In this document: positions 16,280 to 25,066 of the stretch, piece after piece
Layout: every line of letters begins with the position of its first letter
How positions within the stretch are numbered: position 1 is the stretch's first letter
Source of the DNA: Cupriavidus necator
GTDB taxonomy: Bacteria; Pseudomonadota; Gammaproteobacteria; Burkholderiales; Burkholderiaceae
Assembly (NCBI RefSeq): GCF_013141915.1
Contig: NZ_SROX01000010.1
Location: 152,604 to 216,603 of the forward strand
Direction of reading: 5' to 3'
DNA length: 64,000 nucleotides
Made by a program: the position numbers and the translations under genes
The notes under the pieces: model-generated
What the model saw: the letters and a program-made list of their open reading frames with translations, nothing else
Told to the model about the DNA's origin: nothing
The model's database searches: none

Positions 16280-18271
16280 TCAGGGCGTCACGATGGCAAA
16301 GTTCGGTTCGGACTTGTCCATCAGCCCCGCCCACGCCGCCAGCGCCTGCGGGTCGCCCTCGACGCGCGCGCGGCCCGCCTGGGTCTCCGCCTGCAGCGTG
16401 GTCTGGCCGGCCAGCACGCCCATCAGCACCGCGCGCGGCATGATCAGCGTGGCCTGCGGCGCGGCATGCTGCGCGTCGGCCTTGTAGCGGAACACGCCGT
16501 TTTCCACGGTGAGCGCAAAACGCTTGCCGGTGTCCGGCTGAACCCAGTTCAGCGCCAGCGTCTTGCCGGCGGCACGGTCGCCGTTCAGGCTGATCGCCAG
16601 GTAGTCCAGGAACATGGTGTCGGTCATCGCGCGCAGCACGTCCGGGCTGCCGGCGCGGCGGCCAGTCTTGGGCGGGCCCGCGCGCAGCTCGGCGGCGCCG
16701 CTCAGGTAGGCGTTGCGCCAGGTCGACGATTCCGCCTGGTAGCCGAGCTGCTCCAGCGCATCGGCCTCCAGCTCGCGGGCCGCCTGGTTGGACGGGTCGG
16801 CAAAGACCACGTGCTTGACCACCTCGGCCACCCAGCGGTACTCGCCGCGCGCGTAGGCGGCGCGCGCCTGCTCCAGCACGCGCGCCGCCCCGCCCATGAA
16901 TTCGACATAGCGCTTGCCCGCCTCTTCCGGCGGCAGCGGGTTCAGGTTGGCCGGGTTGGCGTCGTACCAGCCCAGGTAACGCTGGTACACCGCCTTGGCG
17001 TTGTGGCTGACGGTGCCGTAGTAGTCGCGCAGGTGCCACTCGCTGGCCAGCGACGGCGGCAGCTTGAGACGCTCGGCGATCTCGGCCGGCACGTAGCCCA
17101 GGTTGGCCAGCCGCAGCGCCTGGTCGTGGATGTACTTGTAGCCGTCGCGCTGCTTGCCCAGGTAGGTGACGATCTCCTGGCGGCCCCAGGTGGGCCAGTG
17201 GTGCTGGGCGAACAGGACGTCGGTGCGCGCGCCGAAGCGGTCGATGGTCTCGTCGAGCGCCCGCCACCACTGGTTGGCGTCGCGCACCTGGGCGCCGCGG
17301 AGGGTGTAGAGGTTGTGCAGGTTGTGGGTGGCGTCCTCGGCCGCGCACAAGGCCTTCCACTGCGGGAAATACATCAGCATCTCGGCCGGGGCCTCGGTGC
17401 CGGGCGCCATCAGGAACTCGATCTTCACGCCGTCGATGGTGCGCGTGTCGCCGGTCTTGTGGATCAGGTCGGTCGGCGCGATCAGCGTCAGGGTGCCATG
17501 CGCCACGGCCTTGCCCAGCCCCACATCGACCTGCCCGGTGGCCGAACGCGGCAGGTTGAAGCCATACATGTACTGCGCGCGGCGGCTCATGGCGTTGCCG
17601 GCGAAGACATTCTCGCTGACGGCCTCTTCCATGAAACCCTCCGGCGCCAGCACCTTGACTCGCCCGGCCTTGACGTCGTCTTCGCTGACGACGCCCTTGA
17701 CGCCGCCGAAGTGGTCGCCGTGGCTGTGGGTATAGATCACCGCCAACACCGGCTTCCTCGGCCGGTGCTTGAAGTACAGATCCAGGCCGGCGCGCGAGGT
17801 CTCCGTCGCGGTCAGCGGGTCGATCACGATCAGCCCGGTATCGCCCTCGATGATCGTCATGTTGGCGATATCGAAGCCGCGCACCTGGTAGATCCGGTCC
17901 GTCACCTGGAACAGCCCGTGGTGCAGATTGAGCTGGGCCTGGCGCCACAGGCTGGGGTTCACCGTGGGCGGCGCCGTGTCTTGCTTGAGGAAATCGTAGG
18001 GCTCGAGCGCCCACACCACATTGCCCTTGGCGTCGCGGATCTCGGTCTGGTCCAGCGTGCCGATAAAGCCCCGGCGCGCCGCCTCGAAATCGCGCCGGTC
18101 CTGGAACGGCAGTTGTTGCAGCACCGCCGCGTTGGCGCGCGCGGTAGCAGCGGTGGCCGGGTTGCCTGCCGGGGCCGGGCCGGCGGCGGCACTGGCGGGG
18201 CCGGCAAGGGTGAAGGCGGCTGCGGCCAGGGCGGCTGCGGCGGCAGCAAAGGCAGTTGGGTACGGCATCAT
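16280..18271 (-). CDS. secreted alkyl sulfatase-type metallo-beta-lactamase-fold hydrolase
   Basis: A 663-residue exported hydrolase similar in layout to SdsA1/BDS1 alkyl sulfatases: signal peptide (about 28 residues, Ala-rich), metallo-beta-lactamase domain with the zinc motif THSHGDHFGG (His182, His184, Asp186, His187), QHHWPTWG, an alkyl-sulfatase dimerisation domain (EFMGGAARVLEQARAAY, DALEQLGYQAES), and a C-terminal sterol-carrier-like domain (YLAISLNGDRAAGK). Start ATG at 18271 has AGGAGACC upstream. It may cleave sulfate from alkyl sulfates such as SDS. It is divergent from a TetR regulator. Confidence 0.87.
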   Translation of the reverse strand: MMPYPTAFAAAAAALAAAAFTLAGPASAAAGPAPAGNPATAATARANAAVLQQLPFQDRRDFEAARRGFIGTLDQTEIRDAKGNVVWALEPYDFLKQDTAPPTVNPSLWRQAQLNLHHGLFQVTDRIYQVRGFDIANMTIIEGDTGLIVIDPLTATETSRAGLDLYFKHRPRKPVLAVIYTHSHGDHFGGVKGVVSEDDVKAGRVKVLAPEGFMEEAVSENVFAGNAMSRRAQYMYGFNLPRSATGQVDVGLGKAVAHGTLTLIAPTDLIHKTGDTRTIDGVKIEFLMAPGTEAPAEMLMYFPQWKALCAAEDATHNLHNLYTLRGAQVRDANQWWRALDETIDRFGARTDVLFAQHHWPTWGRQEIVTYLGKQRDGYKYIHDQALRLANLGYVPAEIAERLKLPPSLASEWHLRDYYGTVSHNAKAVYQRYLGWYDANPANLNPLPPEEAGKRYVEFMGGAARVLEQARAAYARGEYRWVAEVVKHVVFADPSNQAARELEADALEQLGYQAESSTWRNAYLSGAAELRAGPPKTGRRAGSPDVLRAMTDTMFLDYLAISLNGDRAAGKTLALNWVQPDTGKRFALTVENGVFRYKADAQHAAPQATLIMPRAVLMGVLAGQTTLQAETQAGRARVEGDPQALAAWAGLMDKSEPNFAIVTP

Positions 18272-18325
18272 GGTCTCCTGGAATGCTGCGCCGGGCGTAG
18301 GTGGTTGCCGCCAAACGCTTATGTC

Positions 18326-18349
18326 ATTGTGCTGAACGTTCAGTACAAT
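18326..18349. promoter_or_regulatory. 24-bp near-perfect palindrome, probable TetR operator
   Basis: ATTGT-G-CTGAACGTTCAG-T-ACAAT: a perfect 12-bp core CTGAACGTTCAG (18332-18343) flanked by ATTGT/ACAAT arms, with only the single symmetric position between core and arms not pairing. It lies between the divergent alkyl-sulfatase and tetR genes (55 bases from the former's start and 106 from the latter's). Size and symmetry fit binding of two TetR-type dimers or one long dimer site. Confidence 0.75.
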
Positions 18350-18454
18350 TCAGGAGTTTGCTGGCAGACCTCGTCTACTGTCAAATAGACTGCCGGCGCA
18401 GATCGGACCCTGCCGCCAGCAACCGTCTTCCTCCACTTCTTGCCGCCCCCGCCA

Positions 18455-19099
18455 ATGCCCTCGACCCGCCCGGCCGCCAGCCTCGCCGCACAGAACCCTC
18501 CCGCGCCGGTCGCCAAGAACCGGCGCGGCCTGGAAACCCGCGAACGCGTGATCACCGTCACACGCGGGCTGATCAGCGCGCACGGCTACGCCGAGGTCAC
18601 TCTTGACCAGATTTCCGCCGAGGCCGGCGTGGCCAAGAGCAGCCTGCTATGGCATTTCGGCAGCAAGGAAATGCTGCTGGCCGAGGCCGCCAGCAGCCTG
18701 TTCCGGCAGATTGGCGAGGAACTGGGCGCGGAGCCGCGCCACGGCAGGACCGCGGCACGGCGGCTCGAGAACACGTTCGACCGGGTCGCCGACTATTTCA
18801 CCGCCAACCCGGAGGCCAAGGGCGTGGTGCTGGCGCTGCTGTTCTCCGGCAGCGTGCCGGCCAGTGTGCGCGAAGAAATCCGCCGCAGCTGGGACAGCCA
18901 CGTGCGGGACCTGGTCGAGGCGCTGTCGGCCCCCGGCCGTCCGCTGCCCGCGCCGATGGCACGCCTGATGATCGCGACCCTCCACGGCTGCTACTGCCAC
19001 TGGTATGCCAGCGACCGCAGCGAACCGATCGCCGCCTTCCTGGCGCCGGCGCGCGAACTATTTGGCGACTGGCTGCGCCAGCGCGACCGCGGCGCTTGA
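18455..19099 (+). CDS. TetR-family transcriptional regulator
   Basis: Repressor of 214 residues. The N-terminal helix-turn-helix is GYAEVTLDQISAEAGVAKSS followed by LLWHFGSKEMLLAEAASSLF; the C-terminal ligand-binding region is all-helical (LMIATLHGCYCHWYASD). The ATG at 18455 is chosen; a TTG five codons upstream is possible. It is divergent from the alkyl-sulfatase gene with a 24-bp palindrome between, and abuts the stop of the next gene on the opposite strand. It probably represses the sulfatase; the inducer is unknown. Confidence 0.85.
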   Translation: MPSTRPAASLAAQNPPAPVAKNRRGLETRERVITVTRGLISAHGYAEVTLDQISAEAGVAKSSLLWHFGSKEMLLAEAASSLFRQIGEELGAEPRHGRTAARRLENTFDRVADYFTANPEAKGVVLALLFSGSVPASVREEIRRSWDSHVRDLVEALSAPGRPLPAPMARLMIATLHGCYCHWYASDRSEPIAAFLAPARELFGDWLRQRDRGA

Positions 19100-20053
19100 T
19101 CAGGCGCGGCTGGCCAGCACGCACGCCGCCAGGTCCCACAGCGCGTAGCCCACGCTCTTGAACACCAGCGGGCTGCCCGCCCGCGCGCGAATGGTGTCCG
19201 CCTGCAGGATCGCGGTCTCGAATGGCTGCACGTTGGCCCAGTCGATGCCGGCCTGCAGCAGGTCGCCGGCCTCGTCCTCGATGCCGAACAGCGTGTCGGC
19301 CAGCAGGCGGCCGTGGCCCGCGGCGGCATGGCACAGCGCCGGCGGCAGCTCGCACATATCGGGCCGGAACGCGCCGACCGCGGCGATGAAGTGATGGTCG
19401 CGCCAGAGGCCGCTGTCCAGGTCCGGCAGCACTGCCGTGCGGCTCGACGTGACCGTGACCACCATCGACACGCGCGGCAACACCGCCGCGACCGACTCCG
19501 CCACCTGCGCTTCCACCCCCAGCGCCCGGGCATGCGCGACCAGCGCGTCGGCCTTGTCGCGCGTGCGCGAATGCAGCCACAGCTTGCGCACGCGCAGCCC
19601 GGCGACGAAGGCCTCCAGGTGCGTCAGCGCCTGCACGCCCGCGCCGACGATCAGCAGTTCGCCATCGGGGCGCGCGGCAAAGCGCTGCGCCGCCAGCAAC
19701 GACACCGCCGCGGTGCGCCGCCCGGTCACGGTGGGACCGTCGAGCATGGCGATGCGCGCGCCCGTATGCGCGTCGGCCACCACCACTTCGCCGAGGATGC
19801 TGGGCAGGCCGCGCTGCGGGTTGCCGGGATGGACGGTGATGTTCTTGGTCATCACCAGCTCGCGGTTGCGCGCCGGCATTACCAGCAGCGTGCCCGCACC
19901 GCCGTGCGCGTCGCCGACCGGCAGCGCGATACGCGGCGGCGCCATGGCGGTGCCGTCGCGCAGCTCGGCCAGCATGTCGGCGATGGCTTGCGCCAGTTCG
20001 GGATACGGCAGGCGCGCCGCGGTGGTGGCGGCATCGAGGGGGACGAAGGACAT
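19100..20053 (-). CDS. ornithine cyclodeaminase / mu-crystallin family imine reductase
   Basis: NAD(P)-dependent enzyme of 317 residues. The family pattern includes RNRELVMTKNITVHPGNPQR, the substrate-contact stretch AMLDGPTVTGRRTAAVSLLA, the Rossmann motif IVGAGVQALTHLEAF and HFIAAVGAFRPDMCELP. It most resembles delta1-pyrroline/piperideine-2-carboxylate reductases, which act in hydroxyproline or D-lysine/pipecolate breakdown, rather than true ornithine cyclodeaminases; this choice is tentative. Start 20053 has GGAG seven bases upstream. It follows the aldo/keto reductase by 59 bases, same strand. Confidence 0.75.
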   Translation of the reverse strand: MSFVPLDAATTAARLPYPELAQAIADMLAELRDGTAMAPPRIALPVGDAHGGAGTLLVMPARNRELVMTKNITVHPGNPQRGLPSILGEVVVADAHTGARIAMLDGPTVTGRRTAAVSLLAAQRFAARPDGELLIVGAGVQALTHLEAFVAGLRVRKLWLHSRTRDKADALVAHARALGVEAQVAESVAAVLPRVSMVVTVTSSRTAVLPDLDSGLWRDHHFIAAVGAFRPDMCELPPALCHAAAGHGRLLADTLFGIEDEAGDLLQAGIDWANVQPFETAILQADTIRARAGSPLVFKSVGYALWDLAACVLASRA

Positions 20054-20112
20054 GCGCGGGCTCCGGCAGGACATGGCGAAGCGCCATTATTGCGCATGGC
20101 CGCGCGCGCGTT

Positions 20113-21126
20113 TCAGCCCGCCAGCAACGTCATCACCTGCGCCGCATAGCGCGTACCCGCCGCTGCGCCGACCGGAAACACCGCGTCGATATCGGCCAGG
20201 TCGCTTACATCCAGCCGCACCGTCAGCGCGCCGAGGTTGTCGTCCAGGTTGGCGATGCGGCGCGTACCCGGGATCGGCACCACCTGCGGCCCGCGCGCCA
20301 GCACCCAGGCCAGCGCCAGTTGCGCCGGCGTGCAGCCCTTGTCCGCCGCCAGCGCGCGCACCTTGTCGACCAGCGCCAGGTTGCGGGCGAAGTTCTCGCC
20401 GACAAAGCGCGGGTTGGTCCGGCGGAAGTCATCCGCGTCAAAGTCTTCCGGGCTGCGGATCGCGCCAGTCAGGAAGCCGCGCCCGAGCGGACTGTACGGA
20501 ACGAAGCCGATCCCGAGGCGCGCGCAGGCTGCGAGCACGCCGTCCTCGTCGGCGTCGCGCGTCCACAGCGAGTATTCGCTCTGCAGCGCCGTGATCGGAT
20601 ACACGCGGTGTGCGCGTTCGAGCGTGGCGGCGCTGGCTTCGGACAATCCCAGCCAGCGTACCTTGCCGGCCCGCACCAGGTCCGCCATGGCGCCGACGGT
20701 GTCCTCGACCGGCACGGCCGGATCCACGCGATGCAGGTAATACAGGTCGATGTGGTCCGTGCCCAGCCGCTTCAGGCTGGCCTCGCAGCTGGCACGCACA
20801 TAGTCGGGCCGGCCATTGACGCCCCGCGTGGCGGGATTGGCGGGGTCGCGCACCAGTCCGAACTTGGTCGCCAGCACCACCTGCTCGCGCCGCCCGGCAA
20901 TGGCGCGGCCCACCAGTGCCTCGTTGGTGTGCGGGCCGTAGACATCGGCGGTGTCGAGCAGGTTGATGCCGCGCTCCAGGGCGTGGTGGATGGTGCGGAT
21001 CGACTCGGCGTCGTCATGCGCGCCATAGAAGTCGCTCATGCCCATGCAGCCCAGGCCCAGTGGAAACACGCTGGGACCGGTCTTGCCGAGCTGGCGCAAT
21101 GGGGTGGAAATGGCGTTGGCGGTCAT
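20113..21126 (-). CDS. aldo/keto reductase
   Basis: NADPH-dependent (beta/alpha)8 oxidoreductase of 337 residues. The catalytic Asp-Tyr-Lys-His set is visible: LDTADVYGPHTNE (Asp, Tyr), VLATKFGLV (Lys), DLYYLHRVDP (His); the cofactor site is IPGTRRIANLDDNLGAL. The N-terminus LGKTGPSVFPLGLGCMGMSD is typical of the YajO/YakC-like group. Start ATG at 21126 has GGAG upstream. It is divergent from a LysR gene, 100 bases away, which probably controls it. Confidence 0.87.
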   Translation of the reverse strand: MTANAISTPLRQLGKTGPSVFPLGLGCMGMSDFYGAHDDAESIRTIHHALERGINLLDTADVYGPHTNEALVGRAIAGRREQVVLATKFGLVRDPANPATRGVNGRPDYVRASCEASLKRLGTDHIDLYYLHRVDPAVPVEDTVGAMADLVRAGKVRWLGLSEASAATLERAHRVYPITALQSEYSLWTRDADEDGVLAACARLGIGFVPYSPLGRGFLTGAIRSPEDFDADDFRRTNPRFVGENFARNLALVDKVRALAADKGCTPAQLALAWVLARGPQVVPIPGTRRIANLDDNLGALTVRLDVSDLADIDAVFPVGAAAGTRYAAQVMTLLAG

Positions 21127-21226
21127 CAAGGGCTCCGGTTGGCCGGCGGCATGCCGGCGGTGCATGGGATGCGGCAAGTATGGGCACTCGACCCGCCAGG
21201 AAACAGCGTGCTACGCTGCATGCATC

Positions 21227-22150
21227 ATGAAGCCAGACTTCACAATCGATATCGATTCACTGCCCGCGCTCGCCGCCTTCGCCCGCGTGGCCCGGCTGGG
21301 GAGCTTTACCGCCGCCGCCGCCGCGCTCGCCGTCAGTCCTTCGGCGGTGTCGCAGACCATCCGGCAATTGGAAACGCGCCTGGGCGTGCGGCTGCTGCAG
21401 CGGACCACCCGCAGCGTCGGCCTGACCGAGGCCGGCGCCGCCTTGCTGGCGCGCGTGGAGCCGGCGCTGGCCGAGATTGGTGCCGCCACCGACGATATCC
21501 GCCAGCAGCGCGACCTGCCCGCCGGCACGCTGCGGCTGACCACGCCGACCACCGCCGGCGCGCTGGTGCTGCGCCCGCTGCTGGCCGATTTCATGCGCGC
21601 CTTCCCCGGTCTCACCGTCGACGTGGTCACCAACGACCGCTTCGCCGACCTGGTCGCCGAAGGCTTCGACGCCGGCCTGCGCCTGGGCGAGGCCCTGCAG
21701 CGCGATATGGTCGCCATCCCGGTCACAGGGCCGCTGCGCATGGTGGTGGCGGCCTCGCCCGATTACCTCGCGCGCCACGGCACGCCGCGCCATCCGCGCG
21801 ACCTGCACGCGCACCTCTGCCTGCACTACCGCTTCGGGCCCCATGGCAGCGTCTATCGCTGGGAGTTCGTCGAAGATGGCCGCACCTTCACCATGGACAC
21901 GCGCGCCGCGCTGATCGCCAACGACAGGACCCTGCTGCACCAGGCGGCGCTCGACGGAATCGGCCTGATCCACGAATTCCCGGTGCATATCCAGCCGTCG
22001 CTCGACAACGGCCGGCTGGTCACCGTGCTCGACCCCTGGCTGCCGCCGTTCGACGGGCTCTATCTGTATTACCCGAGCCGCGTGCTGATGCCGCCCAAGC
22101 TGCGCGTTTTCGTCGATTTCCTGAAAGCGCGCGCGGGCCTCAGCGCCTAG
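21227..22150 (+). CDS. LysR-family transcriptional regulator
   Basis: Regulator of 307 residues. The winged-helix domain reads LPALAAFARVARLGSFTAAA and SPSAVSQTIRQLETRLGVRL, then LLQRTTRSVGLTEAGAALL; the effector domain has GTLRLTTPTTAG and GFDAGLRLGEALQRDMVAIP, the CrgA/AphB-like subgroup. It is divergent from the aldo/keto reductase gene and probably regulates it. Its 3' end overlaps the PBP1C gene stop by 11 bases, tail to tail. Confidence 0.87.
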   Translation: MKPDFTIDIDSLPALAAFARVARLGSFTAAAAALAVSPSAVSQTIRQLETRLGVRLLQRTTRSVGLTEAGAALLARVEPALAEIGAATDDIRQQRDLPAGTLRLTTPTTAGALVLRPLLADFMRAFPGLTVDVVTNDRFADLVAEGFDAGLRLGEALQRDMVAIPVTGPLRMVVAASPDYLARHGTPRHPRDLHAHLCLHYRFGPHGSVYRWEFVEDGRTFTMDTRAALIANDRTLLHQAALDGIGLIHEFPVHIQPSLDNGRLVTVLDPWLPPFDGLYLYYPSRVLMPPKLRVFVDFLKARAGLSA

Positions 22151-24365
22151 CCGCAGGCACGGGCGCGCGCACCGAAGCGCCGCGCACCTCGATGCCGATG
22201 CGGTCCACCACCTTGCCGGCGGCATCGAGCAGTTCCACCTGGTGCCGGCCGGGCCAGGGCAGCCATGCCACCTCGCCGCCGCGCCCGAGCGGCTTGCCGT
22301 CTATGCGCCAGCTGACCGCGCGCGCCGGCTGGCCGGCCACGCCTTGCGCGTGGAACCATACCCGCTGCGAGGCCGGCGGCATGTCCGGGTCCAGCGCAAA
22401 CACCGTGCCGTCAGCAGGCGTGGCGATTATCGGGGCAGCCGGGCGCGCGGCCGGTGCGCCCACGCTGACGCGCCGGATCGCGGTGCCCGCCAGGAACACT
22501 TCATCGCGCGCGGGCTCCAGCCCGTCGTCGAAGCTCAGCGCCACGCGCTCCACGCCGGCGGGCATGGCGGGCGCCTGGCTGGCGCGCGCGCGGTGCAGGA
22601 TTTCCATCACGTCGTGCCATACCGGCGCCGCGCCCGACACGCCGGAGACGTCGCGCATGCTGGCGCCGCTGGCATTGCCGACCCACACGCCCACGGTGTA
22701 GTGCTGCGACCAGCCGATGCACCAGTTGTCGCGCATGTCCTTGCTGGTACCGGTCTTCACCGCGCTCCAGAAGCGCGTGGTGAGCGGGCTGTCGAGCCCG
22801 AAGGTACGCGCGCGGGCGTGGCGGTCGGACAGGATGTCGGCGACCACATAGCTTGCCGCGGGCTGCATCACCGTCTTTGCCGGCGTGGCCGGCGCCCCTT
22901 GCCGCAGCCGTGGCGGCGCGTAGCTGCCGCCATTGGCGAGCGCGCGGTAGGCATTGGTCAGCGCCAGCAGCGACACGTCGGCGCTGCCCAGCGCCAGGCT
23001 GTAGCCGTAGTAGTCGCCCGCCTCGGTCAGCGGCAGCCCCAGCGCTACCAGGCGCTTGTGGAAACGGTGCGGGGTCACCATCACCAGCGTGCGCACCGCC
23101 GGCACGTTCAGCGATGCCGCCAGCGACGCGCGCAAGCTGACCCAGCCGGCATAGCGGTGGTCGTAGTTCTGCGGCACGTAAAGGCCGCCGCCCACCGGCA
23201 GGTTCACCGGCCGGTCGTCCAGCAGCGAAGCCGCCGTCAGCCGCTTTTCTTCCAGCGCCTGCGCGTACAGGAAGGGCTTGAGCGTCGAGCCGGCCTGGCG
23301 CAGCGCGGCCGCGTGGTCCACCTGCGCCGCGCCGGACAGCGCGCCAGACGAGCCCACGTAGGCCAGCACGTCGCCGCTGGCGTTGTCGATCACCACCACC
23401 GCGCCGTCCTCGACATTACGCCCCGCCAGTTCGCGCAGGTGCCGGTCCAGGCTGGTGACGGCAGCACGCTGCAGGCGCGCGTCGAGCGTCGAGGCGATAC
23501 GCGCGGGCATGGCGGCGCCGGCCGCCAGCTGCGCGCGCGCCTCGCCGACCACGCGCCGCGACAGGTGCGGCGCCAGCTGGGCCGGACCCGCTGAGGGCAT
23601 GGCCGCCGCCGCGCGCTGCGCCACCGGTCCGGTGCGCAGCAGCGCCAGTTGCGCGAAGCCCTCCAGGCCGTCGCACTCGCGCGGCACGCGCATCTCGCGC
23701 AGGATGCCGCAGGCCCGGCTGGCCACCTGCGCGGCCCGCGCATTGGGCGCGCGCACCAGCGCCACCGCCAGCGCCGACTCGCGCGCATCGAGCCCTTCGG
23801 GGTACTTGCCGAACAGCACCTGCGACATCGCCGACAGGCCCACCAGTTCGCCACGGAACGGCACCAGGTTGAGATAGGCCTCCAGGATCTGGTCCTTGCT
23901 CCAGCCACGTTCCAGCGCCGCGGCGCCGGCGGCCTGCCCCAGCTTCTGCGTGAAGCTGCGCCCCTGCCCCGGAGCGCCGGGGCGGCGCAGGTCGTCGTCG
24001 AGCAGGCCGGCCAATTGCATGGTCAGCGTCGAAGCCCCGCGCGTGCGCGTGTTCCACAGGTTGGCCCACGCCGCCGCGGCAACCCCCTGCCAGTCGACGC
24101 CGCTATGCGCATGGAAGCGCCGGTCCTCCGACAACACGATGGCCGTGCGCAGCGCGGGCGAGGTGTCGGCCAGCGCCACCCAGTCGCCGCGGCGCGCGTG
24201 GAAGTCGTCGCGCACGCGGCCTACCGGCTCGCCGTGGCGGTCCAGCACCACCACGTCGGCGCTGCGCCAGTCGGCGCGCACCTGCGCGAAGGTGGGCAGG
24301 GCCGCCGCCGGCGCCGACCACGCCAGCGCTGCGGCCAGCGCGACCAGCGACAGGCACTGCCTCAT
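22140..24365 (-). CDS. pbpC: penicillin-binding protein 1C (bifunctional peptidoglycan synthase)
   Basis: Periplasm-facing peptidoglycan glycosyltransferase and putative transpeptidase, 741 residues. The signal/anchor is at 1-22; the GT51 domain has catalytic Glu80 in SEDRRFHAHSGVD and TLTMQLAGLL; the transpeptidase has Ser360-x-x-Lys363 (GSTLKPF), SLNVPAVR and KTGTSKDMRDNWCIG; a C-terminal BiPBP_C domain (PADGTVFALDPDMPPASQR) is specific to PBP1C. The ATG overlaps the stop of the yhhN-like gene (ATGA). It is coupled to the alpha-2-macroglobulin gene, as in many Gram-negatives. Confidence 0.93.
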   Translation of the reverse strand: MRQCLSLVALAAALAWSAPAAALPTFAQVRADWRSADVVVLDRHGEPVGRVRDDFHARRGDWVALADTSPALRTAIVLSEDRRFHAHSGVDWQGVAAAAWANLWNTRTRGASTLTMQLAGLLDDDLRRPGAPGQGRSFTQKLGQAAGAAALERGWSKDQILEAYLNLVPFRGELVGLSAMSQVLFGKYPEGLDARESALAVALVRAPNARAAQVASRACGILREMRVPRECDGLEGFAQLALLRTGPVAQRAAAAMPSAGPAQLAPHLSRRVVGEARAQLAAGAAMPARIASTLDARLQRAAVTSLDRHLRELAGRNVEDGAVVVIDNASGDVLAYVGSSGALSGAAQVDHAAALRQAGSTLKPFLYAQALEEKRLTAASLLDDRPVNLPVGGGLYVPQNYDHRYAGWVSLRASLAASLNVPAVRTLVMVTPHRFHKRLVALGLPLTEAGDYYGYSLALGSADVSLLALTNAYRALANGGSYAPPRLRQGAPATPAKTVMQPAASYVVADILSDRHARARTFGLDSPLTTRFWSAVKTGTSKDMRDNWCIGWSQHYTVGVWVGNASGASMRDVSGVSGAAPVWHDVMEILHRARASQAPAMPAGVERVALSFDDGLEPARDEVFLAGTAIRRVSVGAPAARPAAPIIATPADGTVFALDPDMPPASQRVWFHAQGVAGQPARAVSWRIDGKPLGRGGEVAWLPWPGRHQVELLDAAGKVVDRIGIEVRGASVRAPVPAARR

Positions 24366-25066
24366 GGCCGTGCGCGTCCCGAGACCAGCCCAGCCACCAG
24401 CAGCACCTGGGCGGCGGCGTAGGTCCACCAGATGCCGAGCTGGAACGATTCGAACGGCACCAGGAAGCGCGCAATGCCGATCATCATGTCCGACGCGGCG
24501 AAGCACAGCGCCCCCAGCGCCGCCAGCGGCGTGGGCAGGCGTGCCACCAGCGCGCCGCACACCATGGCGGCGAGCACGCCCACGTATAGCGCAACCGGCA
24601 CCGTCAGCGTGCCGAGGTTGGGCCAGAAGCGGCCCAGCATGGTACCCGCCACGCCGAGCATGGCGCCGCAGGCAATCAGCCGGTGCGGGCGGGTATCGCC
24701 CGCCAGCGGCACCAGCAGGCGCAGGTAGGCCAGATGCGCCAGCAGGAAGGCGCCAAGCCCGCCCATGAACGAAAACGACAGCGCCGGCAGCGCCAGCAGG
24801 AAATCGCCCAGCGCCGAGCACAGCAGCGCCGTGACCAGCCAGCGGCGCTCGCCGGGTACGCGGTGGAACCACGCGGCGCGCGCCAGCAGCAGCGCCATCG
24901 CGGTCTTCCACACCGGCTGCATGGCGATATGCCCGGTCAGCGGCGCGCCCTCGGGCAGGTCCAGCGCCACCTGCACCAGCAGCGCGCCGTAGAGGAGGCC
25001 GGCCATGGTGCCCGCGAGCCACCATTCGCGCACGCGCGCCGGCATCATCATGGCCAGCCAGCTCAT
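24362..25066 (-). CDS. YhhN-family membrane protein (lysoplasmalogenase-like)
   Basis: Integral membrane protein of 234 residues with about eight hydrophobic helices. Family marks are the buried acidic/polar motifs SALGDFLLALP and CFAASDMMIGIARF that form the active site in the YhhN/TMEM86 lysoplasmalogenase family. The ATG at 25066 overlaps the stop of the alpha-2-macroglobulin gene and its own stop overlaps pbpC, so it is translationally coupled on both sides. Why a lipid-cleaving membrane protein sits between these two is not known. Confidence 0.82.
   Translation of the reverse strand: MSWLAMMMPARVREWWLAGTMAGLLYGALLVQVALDLPEGAPLTGHIAMQPVWKTAMALLLARAAWFHRVPGERRWLVTALLCSALGDFLLALPALSFSFMGGLGAFLLAHLAYLRLLVPLAGDTRPHRLIACGAMLGVAGTMLGRFWPNLGTLTVPVALYVGVLAAMVCGALVARLPTPLAALGALCFAASDMMIGIARFLVPFESFQLGIWWTYAAAQVLLVAGLVSGRARP

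Noticed and set aside
16128..16487. Plus-strand frame starting after a GGGAGGG sequence between OmpW and the alkyl sulfatase gene
   Set aside because: Overlaps the end of the sulfatase gene on the other strand and has low-complexity Arg/Ala composition.
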